The notes under the pieces are model-generated. The model saw only the letters and a list, made by a program, of their open reading frames with translations. It was not told the DNA's origin and did not search any database. From Vibrio ponticus (GTDB taxonomy: Bacteria > Pseudomonadota > Gammaproteobacteria > Enterobacterales > Vibrionaceae): DNA of 64,000 nt. The DNA lies in contig NZ_AP019657.1 of NCBI RefSeq assembly GCF_009938225.1, positions 2,976,001 to 3,040,000 of the forward strand, read 5' to 3'. The translations under genes were made by a program, and so were the position numbers. Positions 10,069-18,868 of this stretch are shown piece by piece; the stretch's first letter is position 1; every line of letters starts with the position of its first letter.

Positions 10069-10233
10069 CAACTGACTTCCCCACACAATAGAGAGCATTG
10101 CGCTTTCAAACCGGATTGGGAACAGATCTTAGGTTGCGCAATTAAGTACTTGAGAAACTGGTTTAAATTATTGTCTTCTCATATATTAAGAATCTATATT
10201 CAGGTTAGTTAGCGCGAGCAAAGGAGATATCTT

Positions 10234-10782
10234 GTGAGTAGAAAGACGCTACCAGAGATCCTGGACAAGCAAACCGTGGCGCAATCACGTTTGTTTGCCA
10301 TTGAAGCGTTGGACTTACGCTTTAGTAACGGTGAAGAGCGTACTTATGAGCGCATGCGCCCAAGTGGTCGTAATGCGGTGATGATTGTGCCTGTGACCGC
10401 GCAAGGTGATTTACTTTTGGTGCGTGAGTACGCCGCGGGTACTGAGCGCTACGAGTTGGGCTTTCCTAAAGGGTTAATCGACCCAGGCGAGAGTGCGATT
10501 GAGGCTGCCAACCGCGAACTCAAAGAAGAGATTGGCTTTGGTGCCAATCAGATCGTGCCATTAAAAGAAGTGGTGTTAGCGCCGTCTTATTTTTCTAGCA
10601 AGATGACGTTATTCGTCGCGCAAGATCTTTACCCTGAAAAACTAGAAGGTGATGAGCCTGAGCCACTAGAGTTGGTGCGCTGGCCATTAGCTCAAGCAGA
10701 AGAATTATTAACGCACCTCGATTTTAGCGAGGCGCGCAGTATTACCGCACTGATGCTCGCTTTGAGATACCTAAAACCATAA
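10234..10782 (+). CDS. nudE: ADP compounds hydrolase NudE
   Basis: A 182-residue Nudix hydrolase; the E. coli enzyme cleaves ADP-ribose, NADH and diadenosine polyphosphates to AMP-containing products. The Nudix box starts at GLIDPGESAIEAANRELKEE (about residues 77-96) with the metal-binding RELKEE core; ELGFPKG just before it is typical of the NudE/ADP-ribose group. Start codon is GTG, preceded by AAGGAG. It is followed after 25 bases by cysQ, the same order as in enterics, so the two probably form an operon for clearing nucleotide by-products. Confidence 0.92.
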   Translation: MSRKTLPEILDKQTVAQSRLFAIEALDLRFSNGEERTYERMRPSGRNAVMIVPVTAQGDLLLVREYAAGTERYELGFPKGLIDPGESAIEAANRELKEEIGFGANQIVPLKEVVLAPSYFSSKMTLFVAQDLYPEKLEGDEPEPLELVRWPLAQAEELLTHLDFSEARSITALMLALRYLKP

Positions 10783-10807
10783 TAGAGTACGTGCCAAGGA
10801 TTTATTT

Positions 10808-11635
10808 ATGCCAATAACCCAAGACTTATCGCATCACTTACCAGCCGTGATTGATGTGGCGCGCGCTGCAGGTCAGCTGATTTTAGACATCTACCAAAAA
10901 AAGCAGTACGAAGAATTTATCAAAGCCGATGAGACGCCTGTGACTAGCGCCGATCTCGCTGCGCACAAGTTTATTGTCGAAAAACTGTCTGAACTAACCC
11001 CTGATATCCCGGTACTTTCTGAAGAAGCGGCGGACATCAGCTTAGAGCAACGCTCGCAGTGGGATCGCTACTGGCTAGTTGACCCATTAGATGGCACACA
11101 AGAGTTCATTGCTCGTAGCGGCGACTTTGCCACTATTATTGCCCTGATCGAGAACCACAAGCCGGTGATGGGCGTGGTGTATGGTCCTGTGTCTGGTGTG
11201 ACTTATTATGCCTACCAAGGCAAGGGCGCATGGAAGATCCCTGACATGAATGAGAGTGTGCGTATTACCACCCATCAACATCAAGGTCCTCAGCACCCAA
11301 TCGCGATTGCGATTAGTCGCCGCCAAGATATCAACCGCATTACTAGCCGTATGAGCACTGCATGGAATTATGATTTAGTACCATTAGGCTCTGCTGCACT
11401 CAAAGCGTGTTTGGTTGCCGAAGGTGCGGTGGATTGTTATCTGCGCCTTGGTCCAACCGGTGAGTGGGATACCGCCGCAACGCAATGTATCGTCGAAGAG
11501 GCTGGTGGACGCATTCTTAGCACCCAACTTGAACCGCTTTCTTACAATGAACGTGACACGTTAGAGAACCCGAACTTTATCGTCCTCGGTGATGAGAACT
11601 TGCCTTGGAATGAGATCTTGTTGGTTAAAGATTAG
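10808..11635 (+). CDS. cysQ: 3'(2'),5'-bisphosphate nucleotidase CysQ
   Basis: A 275-residue inositol-monophosphatase-superfamily enzyme that hydrolyses phosphoadenosine phosphate (PAP), a by-product of sulfate assimilation and ACP activation, to AMP and phosphate. Metal ligands are in the LSEEAA and DPLDGTQEF motifs (about 70-100) and in GEWDTAATQCIVEEAG (about 218-233). E. coli CysQ has 246 residues, and the extra length here is mainly an internal stretch (about 145-165) and the C-terminus. Second gene of nudE-cysQ. It is followed directly by a repeat island rather than a clear terminator. Confidence 0.93.
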   Translation: MPITQDLSHHLPAVIDVARAAGQLILDIYQKKQYEEFIKADETPVTSADLAAHKFIVEKLSELTPDIPVLSEEAADISLEQRSQWDRYWLVDPLDGTQEFIARSGDFATIIALIENHKPVMGVVYGPVSGVTYYAYQGKGAWKIPDMNESVRITTHQHQGPQHPIAIAISRRQDINRITSRMSTAWNYDLVPLGSAALKACLVAEGAVDCYLRLGPTGEWDTAATQCIVEEAGGRILSTQLEPLSYNERDTLENPNFIVLGDENLPWNEILLVKD

Positions 11636-11637
11636 AA

Positions 11638-11795
11638 GAGCGGAACGCCCAGCGTTGCTGGGCTACGGATTTTGGAACGCTGCGCTTACGGAACACTTCG
11701 TTTCGGGAACGGTAATTGGAACGCTTTGCTACGGAACATTCCATTCCGGGAACGTGCCGTAAACAGCACTTACGGAGAGTAGTACGTTACGTTTT
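11638..11795. repeat. GC-rich GGAACG-type repeat island, forward orientation
   Basis: Repeated units of the form GGAACGCTGCGCTTACGG and variants (GGAACGCTTTGCTACGG, GGGAACGTGCCGT followed by a matching GCACTTACGGA) fill the stretch after cysQ. Each unit is a small imperfect hairpin. The same family occurs at 15405-15566 and 17715-18122, and in inverted orientation at 12141-12275. No open frame of interest. Confidence 0.75.
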
Positions 11796-11814
11796 CGCAC
11801 TCATGATATCGATT

Positions 11815-11962
11815 TTTGTCATCCTCGAGATGTGTAGCCGAGTCGGGTACCTCTAGCGAAGAGCTCGCTTTCAGAATAACCAGATTCCCTATCACGCGCT
11901 GCCGCGCGGTATGGAATGACAATCTTTTGTTTGAGTATCCAGTCTTGTAAGTTCGCTATTCA
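11815..11962. repeat. Palindromic repeat element, copy 1 of a tandem pair
   Basis: Core from 11816 to 11922 begins TTGTCATCC and ends GGAATGACAA, so its ends are inverted repeats, with inner hairpins AGCGA/TCGCT and GCGC/GCGC. The following approximately 40 bases are also shared with copy 2. About nine of ten positions match copy 2, which starts 165 bases later. The structure resembles small non-coding palindromic or MITE-like elements; no gene inside. Confidence 0.7.
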
Positions 11963-11979
11963 GCATAAGAGTTCTTAAT

Positions 11980-12127
11980 TTTGTCATCCTCGAGAGGCGT
12001 AGCCGAGTCGGGGATCTCTAGCGAAATGCTCGCTTTCAGAAAAACCAGATTCCCTATCACGCGCTGCCGCGCGGTCTGGAATGACAATCTTTTGCTTCAG
12101 TATCCAGTCTTATGAGTTCACTATCCA
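11980..12127. repeat. Palindromic repeat element, copy 2 of a tandem pair
   Basis: Second copy, offset exactly 165 bases from copy 1 and equal in length over the 148 compared bases. Core 11981-12087 again has TTGTCATCC/GGAATGACAA ends. The pair is embedded between forward (11638-11795) and inverted (12141-12275) GGAACG-type repeats. Confidence 0.7.
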
Positions 12128-12140
12128 CTGCCCAGCTCAA

Positions 12141-12275
12141 GATACGTACCTCCCGAAGAGAGGCGTAAGCCGAACGTCCCGTATCCGTGAGCGTAGCGTT
12201 CCCGATTCCGTATCCCCGTATCCGTGAGCGCAGCGTTCCCGATTCCGTATTCCCGCTCCGCTTCACTTATTCCCC
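12141..12275. repeat. GGAACG-type repeat island, inverted orientation
   Basis: Contains CGTGAGCGTAGCGTTCCCG and CGTGAGCGCAGCGTTCCCG, reverse complements of the units at 11638-11795, and a CTCCCGAAGAGAGGCG segment shared with 15405-15566 and, reversed, with the 116-bp repeats near 18000. Together with 11638-11795 it forms the outer arms of a large imperfect inverted repeat around the tandem palindromes. Confidence 0.7.
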
Positions 12276-12461
12276 GCCGTGGAAAAACCGTCAAAATCCG
12301 CTTTGTTGAGCAAAATCAACGTGTCACAAAGTGGGACTTGAAGCACATTTCTTATCACGAAAATTCAACAACTATCCCTTTTATCAATATGAAACCGTGA
12401 CTCTCGATTCGTAAGTTATTGATGTTCTCATCACTAAACGTGACCTTGAGCCCATAATTTT

Positions 12462-12489
12462 CGTCAAAATAATTTTTGTGATTTTGACG
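12462..12489. promoter_or_regulatory. Perfect inverted repeat upstream of chb, possible operator
   Basis: CGTCAAAAT and ATTTTGACG form a perfect 9-bp inverted repeat with 10 bases between, 188 bases before the chb start codon in an otherwise featureless AT-rich stretch (12276-12677). It could bind a regulator of chitin use, or be an RNA hairpin in a long leader. No consensus for a named regulator is recognised. Confidence 0.3.
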
Positions 12490-12677
12490 TCAAGTTTAAG
12501 TGGCTGATTTTATTGTTTTTATATTTTTGTCTCGAAGCGTAATTTGAATTGGATCACTCTATTAACACGATTAATTTTACGCTGAAAAATAACTACTTAT
12601 ATTGCCTGTCATTGGATTTTCTTTTTTGGTAAGTGCAGCTGTTTGGCTGCGTGTTATGTGTTTGAAAGGTAAGTAAG

Positions 12678-15323
12678 ATGTTGAAACCAACTTTGATTGC
12701 AGCTTCAGTGTTAGCAACTTTGAGCGGCTGCTCGTCTCTGCAAAACTCACAACAAGTAGTCGATTTGCTCGCAGACAACTTAGATATTCACTACCAAGTT
12801 GTGACTAACCATGGAGCCAATGATGGCTTAGCGTGTGAAAACTTAGGTGCGGAATGGGCATCATGTAATCAAGTGATTATGACGCTAGAAAATCAAGGTG
12901 ATGCGGTTAATGGTAAAGATTGGGCGATTTACTTCCACAGCATTCGCTTAATTCTCGATGTGGATAGCGACCAATTTAAAATCACTCGTGTCACTGGTGA
13001 CCTACACAAGCTAGAGCCAACCGATAAATTTGATGGTTTTGCCGCAGGTGAAAAAATTGAATTGGGTTTGATTGGTGAATATTGGCAGCTATTTGCGACC
13101 GACTTTATGCCGGGCGCGTTTATCACCGCACCAGATGCGCAGCCAAAAATGATTGCTTCACTCAACACAGAAGATGTGGCGAGTTTTGTGTCAGGTTTAG
13201 AGGGCGATAACCTAAAACGTACACCGGATGACAACAATGTGTTCGCCACAGCTGTTACCCGTTTTGAAAAGAACGCCGATCTTGCCGAGCAAAATGTATC
13301 GACAACACTATTGCCAACCCCTCTGATTGTCGAAGAAGGGCAAGGCGTGGTGAGTATCGCTAAGGGCATTAAGCTCAACAATGCTGATTTCTCAGCAGAG
13401 CAGTACGCTGCACTGCAAGCGCGCGCCAATCTACTTGAAGTGAACCTTGCCGGTGAGTTAGCCGTCAATGCTGCGATTGTACCGAGTGAGTTTCCTGAAG
13501 ATTTAGCGAAATCTGGTGCTTATGAGTTAGTGATCGCTGAAGATGGCATCAAGATCGTAGCATTTGACCAAGCAGGTCTGTTCTACGCAGTGCAATCAAT
13601 TTTTGCCTTAACGGGTGAGCAAGAGACACTACCAGTATTACGTATTATTGATGCGCCGCGTTTTGATTACCGTGGCGTGATGGTGGATGTCGCGCGTAAC
13701 TTCCACAGCAAACAAGCGATTCTGGCGACGCTAGACCAAATGGCGGCGTACAAGATGAACAAATTACACCTTCATCTGACTGATGATGAAGGTTGGCGTT
13801 TAGAAATACCAGGCCTTCCTGAGCTAACCGACATCGGCGGCCAGCGTTGTTTTGATTTGGATGAACAACAATGTTTGTTACCGCAGTTAGGCTCTGGTCC
13901 TTCTTCTGATAATTTTGGTTCGGGCTACTTCAGTAAAGCTGACTACATTGAGATCTTAAAATACGCGGGTGCACGTAACATCGAGGTGATTCCTGAAATC
14001 GATATGCCAGCTCACGCACGTTCTGCAGTTGTTTCAATGGAAGCGCGTTACGATCGCTTAATGGCGCAAGGCAAAGAGCAGCAAGCCAATGAATATCGTT
14101 TGATGGACCCACAAGACACATCGAATGTTACGACGGTACAGTTTTACGATAAACACAGCTTTATTAACCCATGCTTGGACTCATCGACTCGTTTTGTCGA
14201 TAAGGTAATTTCTGAAGTCGCAGCGATGCACAATGAGGCAGGCATGCCACTGACGACTTGGCATTTCGGTGGTGATGAAGCGAAGAACATTAAGCTGGGC
14301 GCAGGTTTCCAAGATATTAACGCGCAAGACAAAGTGACGTGGAAAGGCTCAATTGACCTGTCTCAACAAGATAAGCCATTTGCTAAATCACCTCAGTGTC
14401 AGGCGTTGATTAAAGACGGTACCGTGAGTGACTTTGCTCATCTACCAAGTTACTTCGCTGAAGAAGTGTCTAAGATTGTTGCGCAAAAAGGCATTGCGAA
14501 TTTCCAAGCGTGGCAAGATGGCTTGAAGTACAGCGAAGGTGGTGAGAAAGCCTTTGCTACTGAAAATACCCGCGTAAACTTCTGGGATGTTCTGTACTGG
14601 GGCGGCACTTCTTCGGTGTATGAGTGGTCAGCGAAGGGCTATGACGTGATTGTGTCAAACCCAGATTACGTTTACATGGATATGCCTTACGAAGTTGACC
14701 CACAAGAGCGTGGTTACTACTGGGCAACACGTGCGACAGATACTCGTAAGATGTTCGGCTTTGCACCAGAGAACATGCCACAAAACGCTGAAACTTCGGT
14801 TGACCGCGATGGCAATGGTTTTACGGGTAAAGGCACCATCGAAGCGAAACCTTTCTACGGTTTGTCTGCGCAGCTTTGGTCAGAGACAGTACGTAACGAT
14901 GAACAGTATGAATACATGGTGTTCCCACGTGTTCTAGCCGCAGCAGAGCGCGCATGGCACAAAGCGGATTGGGAAAATGAGTACCAAGTGGGCGTAGAAT
15001 ATTCGCAAAGCACCAACTTAGTGGATAAAGCTGCACGTAACCAAGATTACAACCGCTTTGCTAACGTACTTGGTCAACGTGAGTTGGCGAAGCTAGAGAA
15101 AGCAGGCATCGATTACCGCCTTCCAGTACCAGGGGCGAAAATTGAGAACGGTAAGTTAGCGATGAACAGTGCATTCCCAGGTATTGAGTTGCAGTACTCA
15201 ATCGATGGTCAAAACTGGCTAACCTATGCTGACGATGCGCGCCCAAGCGTAAGTGGTGAAGTGTGGATTCGTTCAGTCTCAGCCAGCGGTGAGAAAGCGA
15301 GTCGCGTAACCACGCTGAAGTAA
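12678..15323 (+). CDS. chb: Chitobiase / beta-N-acetylhexosaminidase (GH20), outer-membrane lipoprotein
   Basis: An 881-residue family 20 glycoside hydrolase that releases N-acetylglucosamine from chitobiose and short chitin oligomers. It begins with a lipoprotein signal peptide whose lipobox LSGC gives Cys18 as the lipidated residue. Next come an N-terminal carbohydrate-binding-like domain (about 30-190), a GH20 b domain (about 215-330), and the TIM barrel with the catalytic pair Asp533-Glu534 in FGGDEAK. A small C-terminal immunoglobulin-like domain follows (about 810-881). Length and order match the approximately 883-residue chitobiase of Vibrio harveyi. It is a single gene with its own terminator, lying between repeat islands. 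ChiS-type chitin control is known for Vibrio chb genes; the sequence only shows a palindrome at 12462-12489. Confidence 0.93.
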   Translation: MLKPTLIAASVLATLSGCSSLQNSQQVVDLLADNLDIHYQVVTNHGANDGLACENLGAEWASCNQVIMTLENQGDAVNGKDWAIYFHSIRLILDVDSDQFKITRVTGDLHKLEPTDKFDGFAAGEKIELGLIGEYWQLFATDFMPGAFITAPDAQPKMIASLNTEDVASFVSGLEGDNLKRTPDDNNVFATAVTRFEKNADLAEQNVSTTLLPTPLIVEEGQGVVSIAKGIKLNNADFSAEQYAALQARANLLEVNLAGELAVNAAIVPSEFPEDLAKSGAYELVIAEDGIKIVAFDQAGLFYAVQSIFALTGEQETLPVLRIIDAPRFDYRGVMVDVARNFHSKQAILATLDQMAAYKMNKLHLHLTDDEGWRLEIPGLPELTDIGGQRCFDLDEQQCLLPQLGSGPSSDNFGSGYFSKADYIEILKYAGARNIEVIPEIDMPAHARSAVVSMEARYDRLMAQGKEQQANEYRLMDPQDTSNVTTVQFYDKHSFINPCLDSSTRFVDKVISEVAAMHNEAGMPLTTWHFGGDEAKNIKLGAGFQDINAQDKVTWKGSIDLSQQDKPFAKSPQCQALIKDGTVSDFAHLPSYFAEEVSKIVAQKGIANFQAWQDGLKYSEGGEKAFATENTRVNFWDVLYWGGTSSVYEWSAKGYDVIVSNPDYVYMDMPYEVDPQERGYYWATRATDTRKMFGFAPENMPQNAETSVDRDGNGFTGKGTIEAKPFYGLSAQLWSETVRNDEQYEYMVFPRVLAAAERAWHKADWENEYQVGVEYSQSTNLVDKAARNQDYNRFANVLGQRELAKLEKAGIDYRLPVPGAKIENGKLAMNSAFPGIELQYSIDGQNWLTYADDARPSVSGEVWIRSVSASGEKASRVTTLK

Positions 15324-15370
15324 TTAAACAGTTAGTTAATCATTAAATGGATTTAAGTTGTTGGTAAGCC

Positions 15371-15402
15371 AAAGCGCCCTGCAGATGCAGGGCCTTTTTT
15401 TT
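15371..15402 (+). terminator. Rho-independent terminator after chb
   Basis: GCCCTGCA and TGCAGGGC form a perfect 8-bp stem with a GA loop, followed by eight T residues, about 50 bases after the chb stop. Confidence 0.85.
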
Positions 15403-15404
15403 GG

Positions 15405-15566
15405 TTCGGAGTCGGGAACGCTGCGCTTACGGAAGGGGGAGCGCTATGCTGATGGAACACTTGGTTTCGGGAACGTGCCGTAAACGGCACTTACGGATGT
15501 CTCCCGAAGAGAGGCGTAAGCCGAACGTCCCGACTCCGTAAGCGCAGCGTTCCCGATTCCAGCTCT
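15405..15566. repeat. GGAACG-type repeat island, head-to-head units
   Basis: Starts with GTCGGGAACGCTGCGCTTACGG and ends with its reverse complement (CCGTAAGCGCAGCGTTCCC), so the whole island is an imperfect inverted repeat. Inner parts repeat GGGAACGTGCCGT/ACGGCACTTACGG and CTCCCGAAGAGAGGCG seen near 12150. It fills the convergent gap between chb and recG up to the recG stop codon. Confidence 0.75.
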
Positions 15567-17644
15567 TAGGCTTTAGAATAAATATCGCGCTCACCTAGCC
15601 AGCGATCGATAATAGCTAAAGCATTTTGAGGGTAGTTGTCGTGAATATGACGTGCGATGCGCTGAACTTCTGGAACTAGGCGTTGATCTCGAACTAAATC
15701 CGCGATCTTAAAGTCAGCCATACCAGTCTGCTTGGTGCCAAGCAGCTCACCGGGACCGCGGATCTCCAGATCTTTCTGCGCAATGACAAAGCCGTCGTTA
15801 CTTTCACGCAGTACGCCAAGGCGCTTTTGTGCTGTTTTGGATAGCGGGGCATGGTAAAGCAGTACACAGTGACTGGCGACGGAGCCTCGACCAACACGAC
15901 CACGCAACTGGTGTAACTGAGCTAAACCAAGGCGCTCGGGGTTTTCAATGATCATTAAGCTCGAGTTGGGTACATCTACGCCCACCTCAATCACTGTGGT
16001 TGCGACCAGTAAGTGCAATTTGTTGTCTTTGAAGTCCTGCATGACTGCCTGTTTTTCTGCTGGCTTCATACGACCGTGAACTAAGCCAATCTTCACATCC
16101 GGTAAGATACGTTGCAGCTCTTCTGCGGTATCGGCTGCCGCTTGTGCTTCTAAGACTTCCGACTCATCAATCAAAGTACACACCCAATACGCTTGCTTGC
16201 CTTCGTTTAAACAGGCATGACGCACACGTTCTATGATGTCATGGCGCTTGGTATCCGGGATCGCGACAGTTTGTATTGGCGTTCGCCCCGGAGGCAGTTC
16301 ATCAATCACCGACGTTTCTAAGTCAGCGTAAGCCGTCATCGCCAGAGTGCGAGGAATCGGTGTGGCTGTCATGATCAGCTGGTGTGGGAAGCTACCTTGT
16401 TTCTCGCCTTTGGCGCGCAGCTCTAGGCGTTGGTGAACACCAAAGCGGTGCTGCTCATCGATGATCACTAAGGCTAAGTTGTGAAACTCAACATGCTCTT
16501 GGAACAGTGCATGTGTGCCGACTACCATTTGTGCTTCACCGCTGGCAATACGTGCCAACTCAGCTTCTTTCGCTTTACCTTTGAGCTTACCAGCCAGCCA
16601 ACCGACTTGAATGCCCATGCTTTCAAACCAATTAGCAAAGTTGAGTGCGTGCTGCTCGGCAAGCAGTTCGGTTGGTGCCATAAGTGCCACTTGATAACCG
16701 TGCTCAATCGCACGCACTGCGGCAAGGGCAGCCACTAAGGTTTTTCCTGAGCCTACGTCACCTTGTACCAAACGCATCATAGGGTGAGGCTTGGCAAGAT
16801 CTTGTTCAATCTCACCGACTACGCGCGCTTGGGCATTGGTTGGCGAGAACGGCAATTGGCTTAGCAGCTGTTGTTTGAGCTTTTCTACCGCTGGCAAAGC
16901 TATCGCCACATCTTGTTGTCCTTTACTGCGTACCGCGAGCATAGAGAGGTTCTGCGCCAGCAACTCTTCCATGATCAAACGCACTTGCGCTGGGTGCTTA
17001 CCTTCATCAAATTGCGCCAAATCGATATCTGGCGGCGGGCGATGAATGGTGTGCAGCGCTTGCGCGAGGGTGATCTGATGTGGGTACAAGCCACTAGGCA
17101 GTAGCTCTTGTACGGCAGCTTTATCGAGTAGCGCTAATGCTTGGTCAGTTAAATTGCGCAGGGTAATTTGGCGCAGACCGTCAGTGGTTGGGTAGACAGG
17201 CGTTAAGCTTGGTTCTGTCTCCGCGACTTGGTTTGGCGCATAGAACTTGTAATCAGGATGGACGATTTCCAAGCCATAGTTGCCACGTTTTATCTCACCA
17301 TAAGCATGCACGGTTTTGCCTTCACTAAAGTTGTTTTTCATTCCCGCAGTGAAGTTGAAAAAGCGTAAGGTGAGCGTGCCGTTACCGTCGCTGATTTTTA
17401 CCGTCAGCATTTTGCGCTTACCAAATAAGGTATCCACGCTCATGACTTTGCCTTGCACCGCCGCCCACAGACCAGCATGCAATTTGACGATAGGGTAGAC
17501 ACGGGTACGGTCTTCATAACGCAGCGGCAAATGGAACAACAGATCCTGCACACTGCACAAACCAACCTTCTCTAATTTTTCCGCTACTTTAGCGCCGACG
17601 CCACTTAAAGACGTCAGAGGGATAGCAGACAGAAGTTGCGACAT
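15566..17644 (-). CDS. recG: ATP-dependent DNA helicase RecG
   Basis: A 692-residue superfamily 2 helicase that reverses stalled forks and branch-migrates Holliday junctions. The N-terminal wedge/OB-fold domain (about 1-150, FHLPLRYEDRT) binds the branch. Helicase motifs include GDVGSGKT (motif I, about 295-302), the DEXH-type IIDEQHRFG, MTATPIPRTL (motif III) and the C-terminal QLRGRVGRG (motif VI). Length equals that of E. coli RecG (693). Downstream end of the gmk-rpoZ-spoT-trmH-recG gene order, but separated from trmH by a 478-base repeat island, so it may have its own promoter. Confidence 0.95.
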   Translation of the reverse strand: MSQLLSAIPLTSLSGVGAKVAEKLEKVGLCSVQDLLFHLPLRYEDRTRVYPIVKLHAGLWAAVQGKVMSVDTLFGKRKMLTVKISDGNGTLTLRFFNFTAGMKNNFSEGKTVHAYGEIKRGNYGLEIVHPDYKFYAPNQVAETEPSLTPVYPTTDGLRQITLRNLTDQALALLDKAAVQELLPSGLYPHQITLAQALHTIHRPPPDIDLAQFDEGKHPAQVRLIMEELLAQNLSMLAVRSKGQQDVAIALPAVEKLKQQLLSQLPFSPTNAQARVVGEIEQDLAKPHPMMRLVQGDVGSGKTLVAALAAVRAIEHGYQVALMAPTELLAEQHALNFANWFESMGIQVGWLAGKLKGKAKEAELARIASGEAQMVVGTHALFQEHVEFHNLALVIIDEQHRFGVHQRLELRAKGEKQGSFPHQLIMTATPIPRTLAMTAYADLETSVIDELPPGRTPIQTVAIPDTKRHDIIERVRHACLNEGKQAYWVCTLIDESEVLEAQAAADTAEELQRILPDVKIGLVHGRMKPAEKQAVMQDFKDNKLHLLVATTVIEVGVDVPNSSLMIIENPERLGLAQLHQLRGRVGRGSVASHCVLLYHAPLSKTAQKRLGVLRESNDGFVIAQKDLEIRGPGELLGTKQTGMADFKIADLVRDQRLVPEVQRIARHIHDNYPQNALAIIDRWLGERDIYSKA

Positions 17645-17743
17645 AACACCAAGCTCATTAACTAAGATGCAGATAGTTAACCATTTGGCTGTGTTTTTGT
17701 ACAGGAAAAGTGAGCGTAAAGCGTGGAACGCTTTATGGGAACG

Positions 17744-18091
17744 CTTCGCTTACGGAATACGGAACGTTCGGCTTGCGCCTCACTGCGGGAAGCAGTTGCT
17801 TTTCCGTATCAACGCGGTCCCACATTTGTAAGTGCCGTTAACTGTATGTTCCCGAAACGCTTCGCTTACGGATTACGGAGCGTTCGGCTTGCCCCCCACT
17901 GTGGGAGGAGGTCGCTTTTCCGTAGCAACGCGTTCCCGCATCTGGAAGTGCAGTTCGCTGCAAGTTCCCGAAACACTTCGCTCACGGATTGGGGAACGTT
18001 CGGCTTGCGCCTCTCTTCGGGAGATGGTTGCTTTTCCGTTGCAACGCGGTCCCGCATCTGGAAGTACAGTTCGCTGGATGTTCCCGAAACG
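17744..18091. repeat. Three tandem 116-bp repeats between recG and trmH
   Basis: The segment CTTCGCTTACGG recurs at 17744, 17860 and (as CTTCGCTCACGG) 17976, and the register is still visible at 18092, giving three units of exactly 116 bp. Each unit runs through CGGAACGTTCGGCTTGCG, a GCTTTTCCGT block, AACGCGGTCCC-like and ATCTGGAAGTG-like blocks, and ends TTCCCGAAAC. Flanks 17715-17743 and 18092-18122 hold partial units. The units belong to the same family as the islands at 11.6-12.3 kb and 15.4 kb. Open frames across this region are by-products of the repeat and not genes. Confidence 0.8.
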
Positions 18092-18122
18092 CAGTGTTCC
18101 GTAACGCGATGCGTTCCCCGCT

Positions 18123-18806
18123 CTATTTGGCTTGCATCTCTGCCCACCAAGCTTCGTCTGCGACGATCTGACCTTCGTCATCCAGTGGCGGGTATGGGAG
18201 TTTTTTGCGTTTGGCGACTTTCGCTAGCACTGGGTGACCGCGTTCAAACAGCGTGCGGTGAATCACTTCTTCTGGCAGGGCGCTTTGTTCGTTGTCGTAC
18301 ATGCCCGCCTCTTGGCGCTGACGCTGTGCTTCGTAGAGAATAATTGCGCTGGCTACCGATACGTTAAGTGACTGCACCATGCCCATCATTGGAATGATGA
18401 TGTCTTGGTCTGCCAGCTTTTTCGCTTGCTCAGATGCGCCGACTTTCTCACTGCCAAGAATAATTGCGGTCGGTTTGGTGTAATCGATTTGACGAAAATC
18501 GACCGCGCTATCAGACAGGTTGGTGACGAGGATTTGCATCCCTTGCGCTTTAAGCTCGGTCACGGCCTCTTCAATGGTGCGGTGGTTGTCTACCTCAACC
18601 CAGTTGCGTGCACCCGCTGAGGTGTGGGTGAGAGTGCGCATTTTATCCGGCCAGATGGCATGGATTTTATGCAGTCCGGTCGCGTCTGCGGTACGGACTA
18701 CTGCCGAAACGTTATTAGGTTTATGCACCTCTTCCATGCAGACGGTGAGGTCGGTTTGGCGAGCTTTAAGGACTTGTTGGATACGTTGGTAGCGTTCTAG
18801 ATTCAT
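18123..18806 (-). CDS. trmH: tRNA (guanosine(18)-2'-O)-methyltransferase TrmH
   Basis: A 227-residue SPOUT-class methyltransferase that modifies G18 in the D-loop of tRNA with S-adenosylmethionine. The three SPOUT motifs are visible: VCMEEVHKPNNVSAVVRTADA (motif 1 region, about 20-40, including the catalytic Arg), ILGSEKVGAS (motif 2, about 116-125), and IIPMMGMVQSLNVSVA (motif 3, about 136-151), which form the knot. Length matches E. coli TrmH (229). Located after spoT with a terminator-like hairpin between them. Confidence 0.95.
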   Translation of the reverse strand: MNLERYQRIQQVLKARQTDLTVCMEEVHKPNNVSAVVRTADATGLHKIHAIWPDKMRTLTHTSAGARNWVEVDNHRTIEEAVTELKAQGMQILVTNLSDSAVDFRQIDYTKPTAIILGSEKVGASEQAKKLADQDIIIPMMGMVQSLNVSVASAIILYEAQRQRQEAGMYDNEQSALPEEVIHRTLFERGHPVLAKVAKRKKLPYPPLDDEGQIVADEAWWAEMQAK

Positions 18807-18814
18807 AACATTGA

Positions 18815-18856
18815 TCGTAAAAATAAGGCCCTTGAAAGCGAAGCTTCAAGGGCCTG
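18815..18856 (-). terminator. Intercistronic terminator between spoT and trmH
   Basis: On the minus strand AGGCCCTTGAA and TTCAAGGGCCT form a perfect 11-bp stem with an 8-base loop, followed by TTATTTTTACG. It lies 12 bases after the spoT stop codon. It should end most spoT transcripts, so trmH depends on read-through or a local promoter. Confidence 0.75.
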
Positions 18857-18868
18857 AAGTGACGTTAA

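Noticed and set aside
17723..18343. A 206-codon open frame on the plus strand through the recG-trmH gap
   Set aside because: It is a by-product of the 116-bp GC-rich repeats and overlaps trmH; no plausible protein features.
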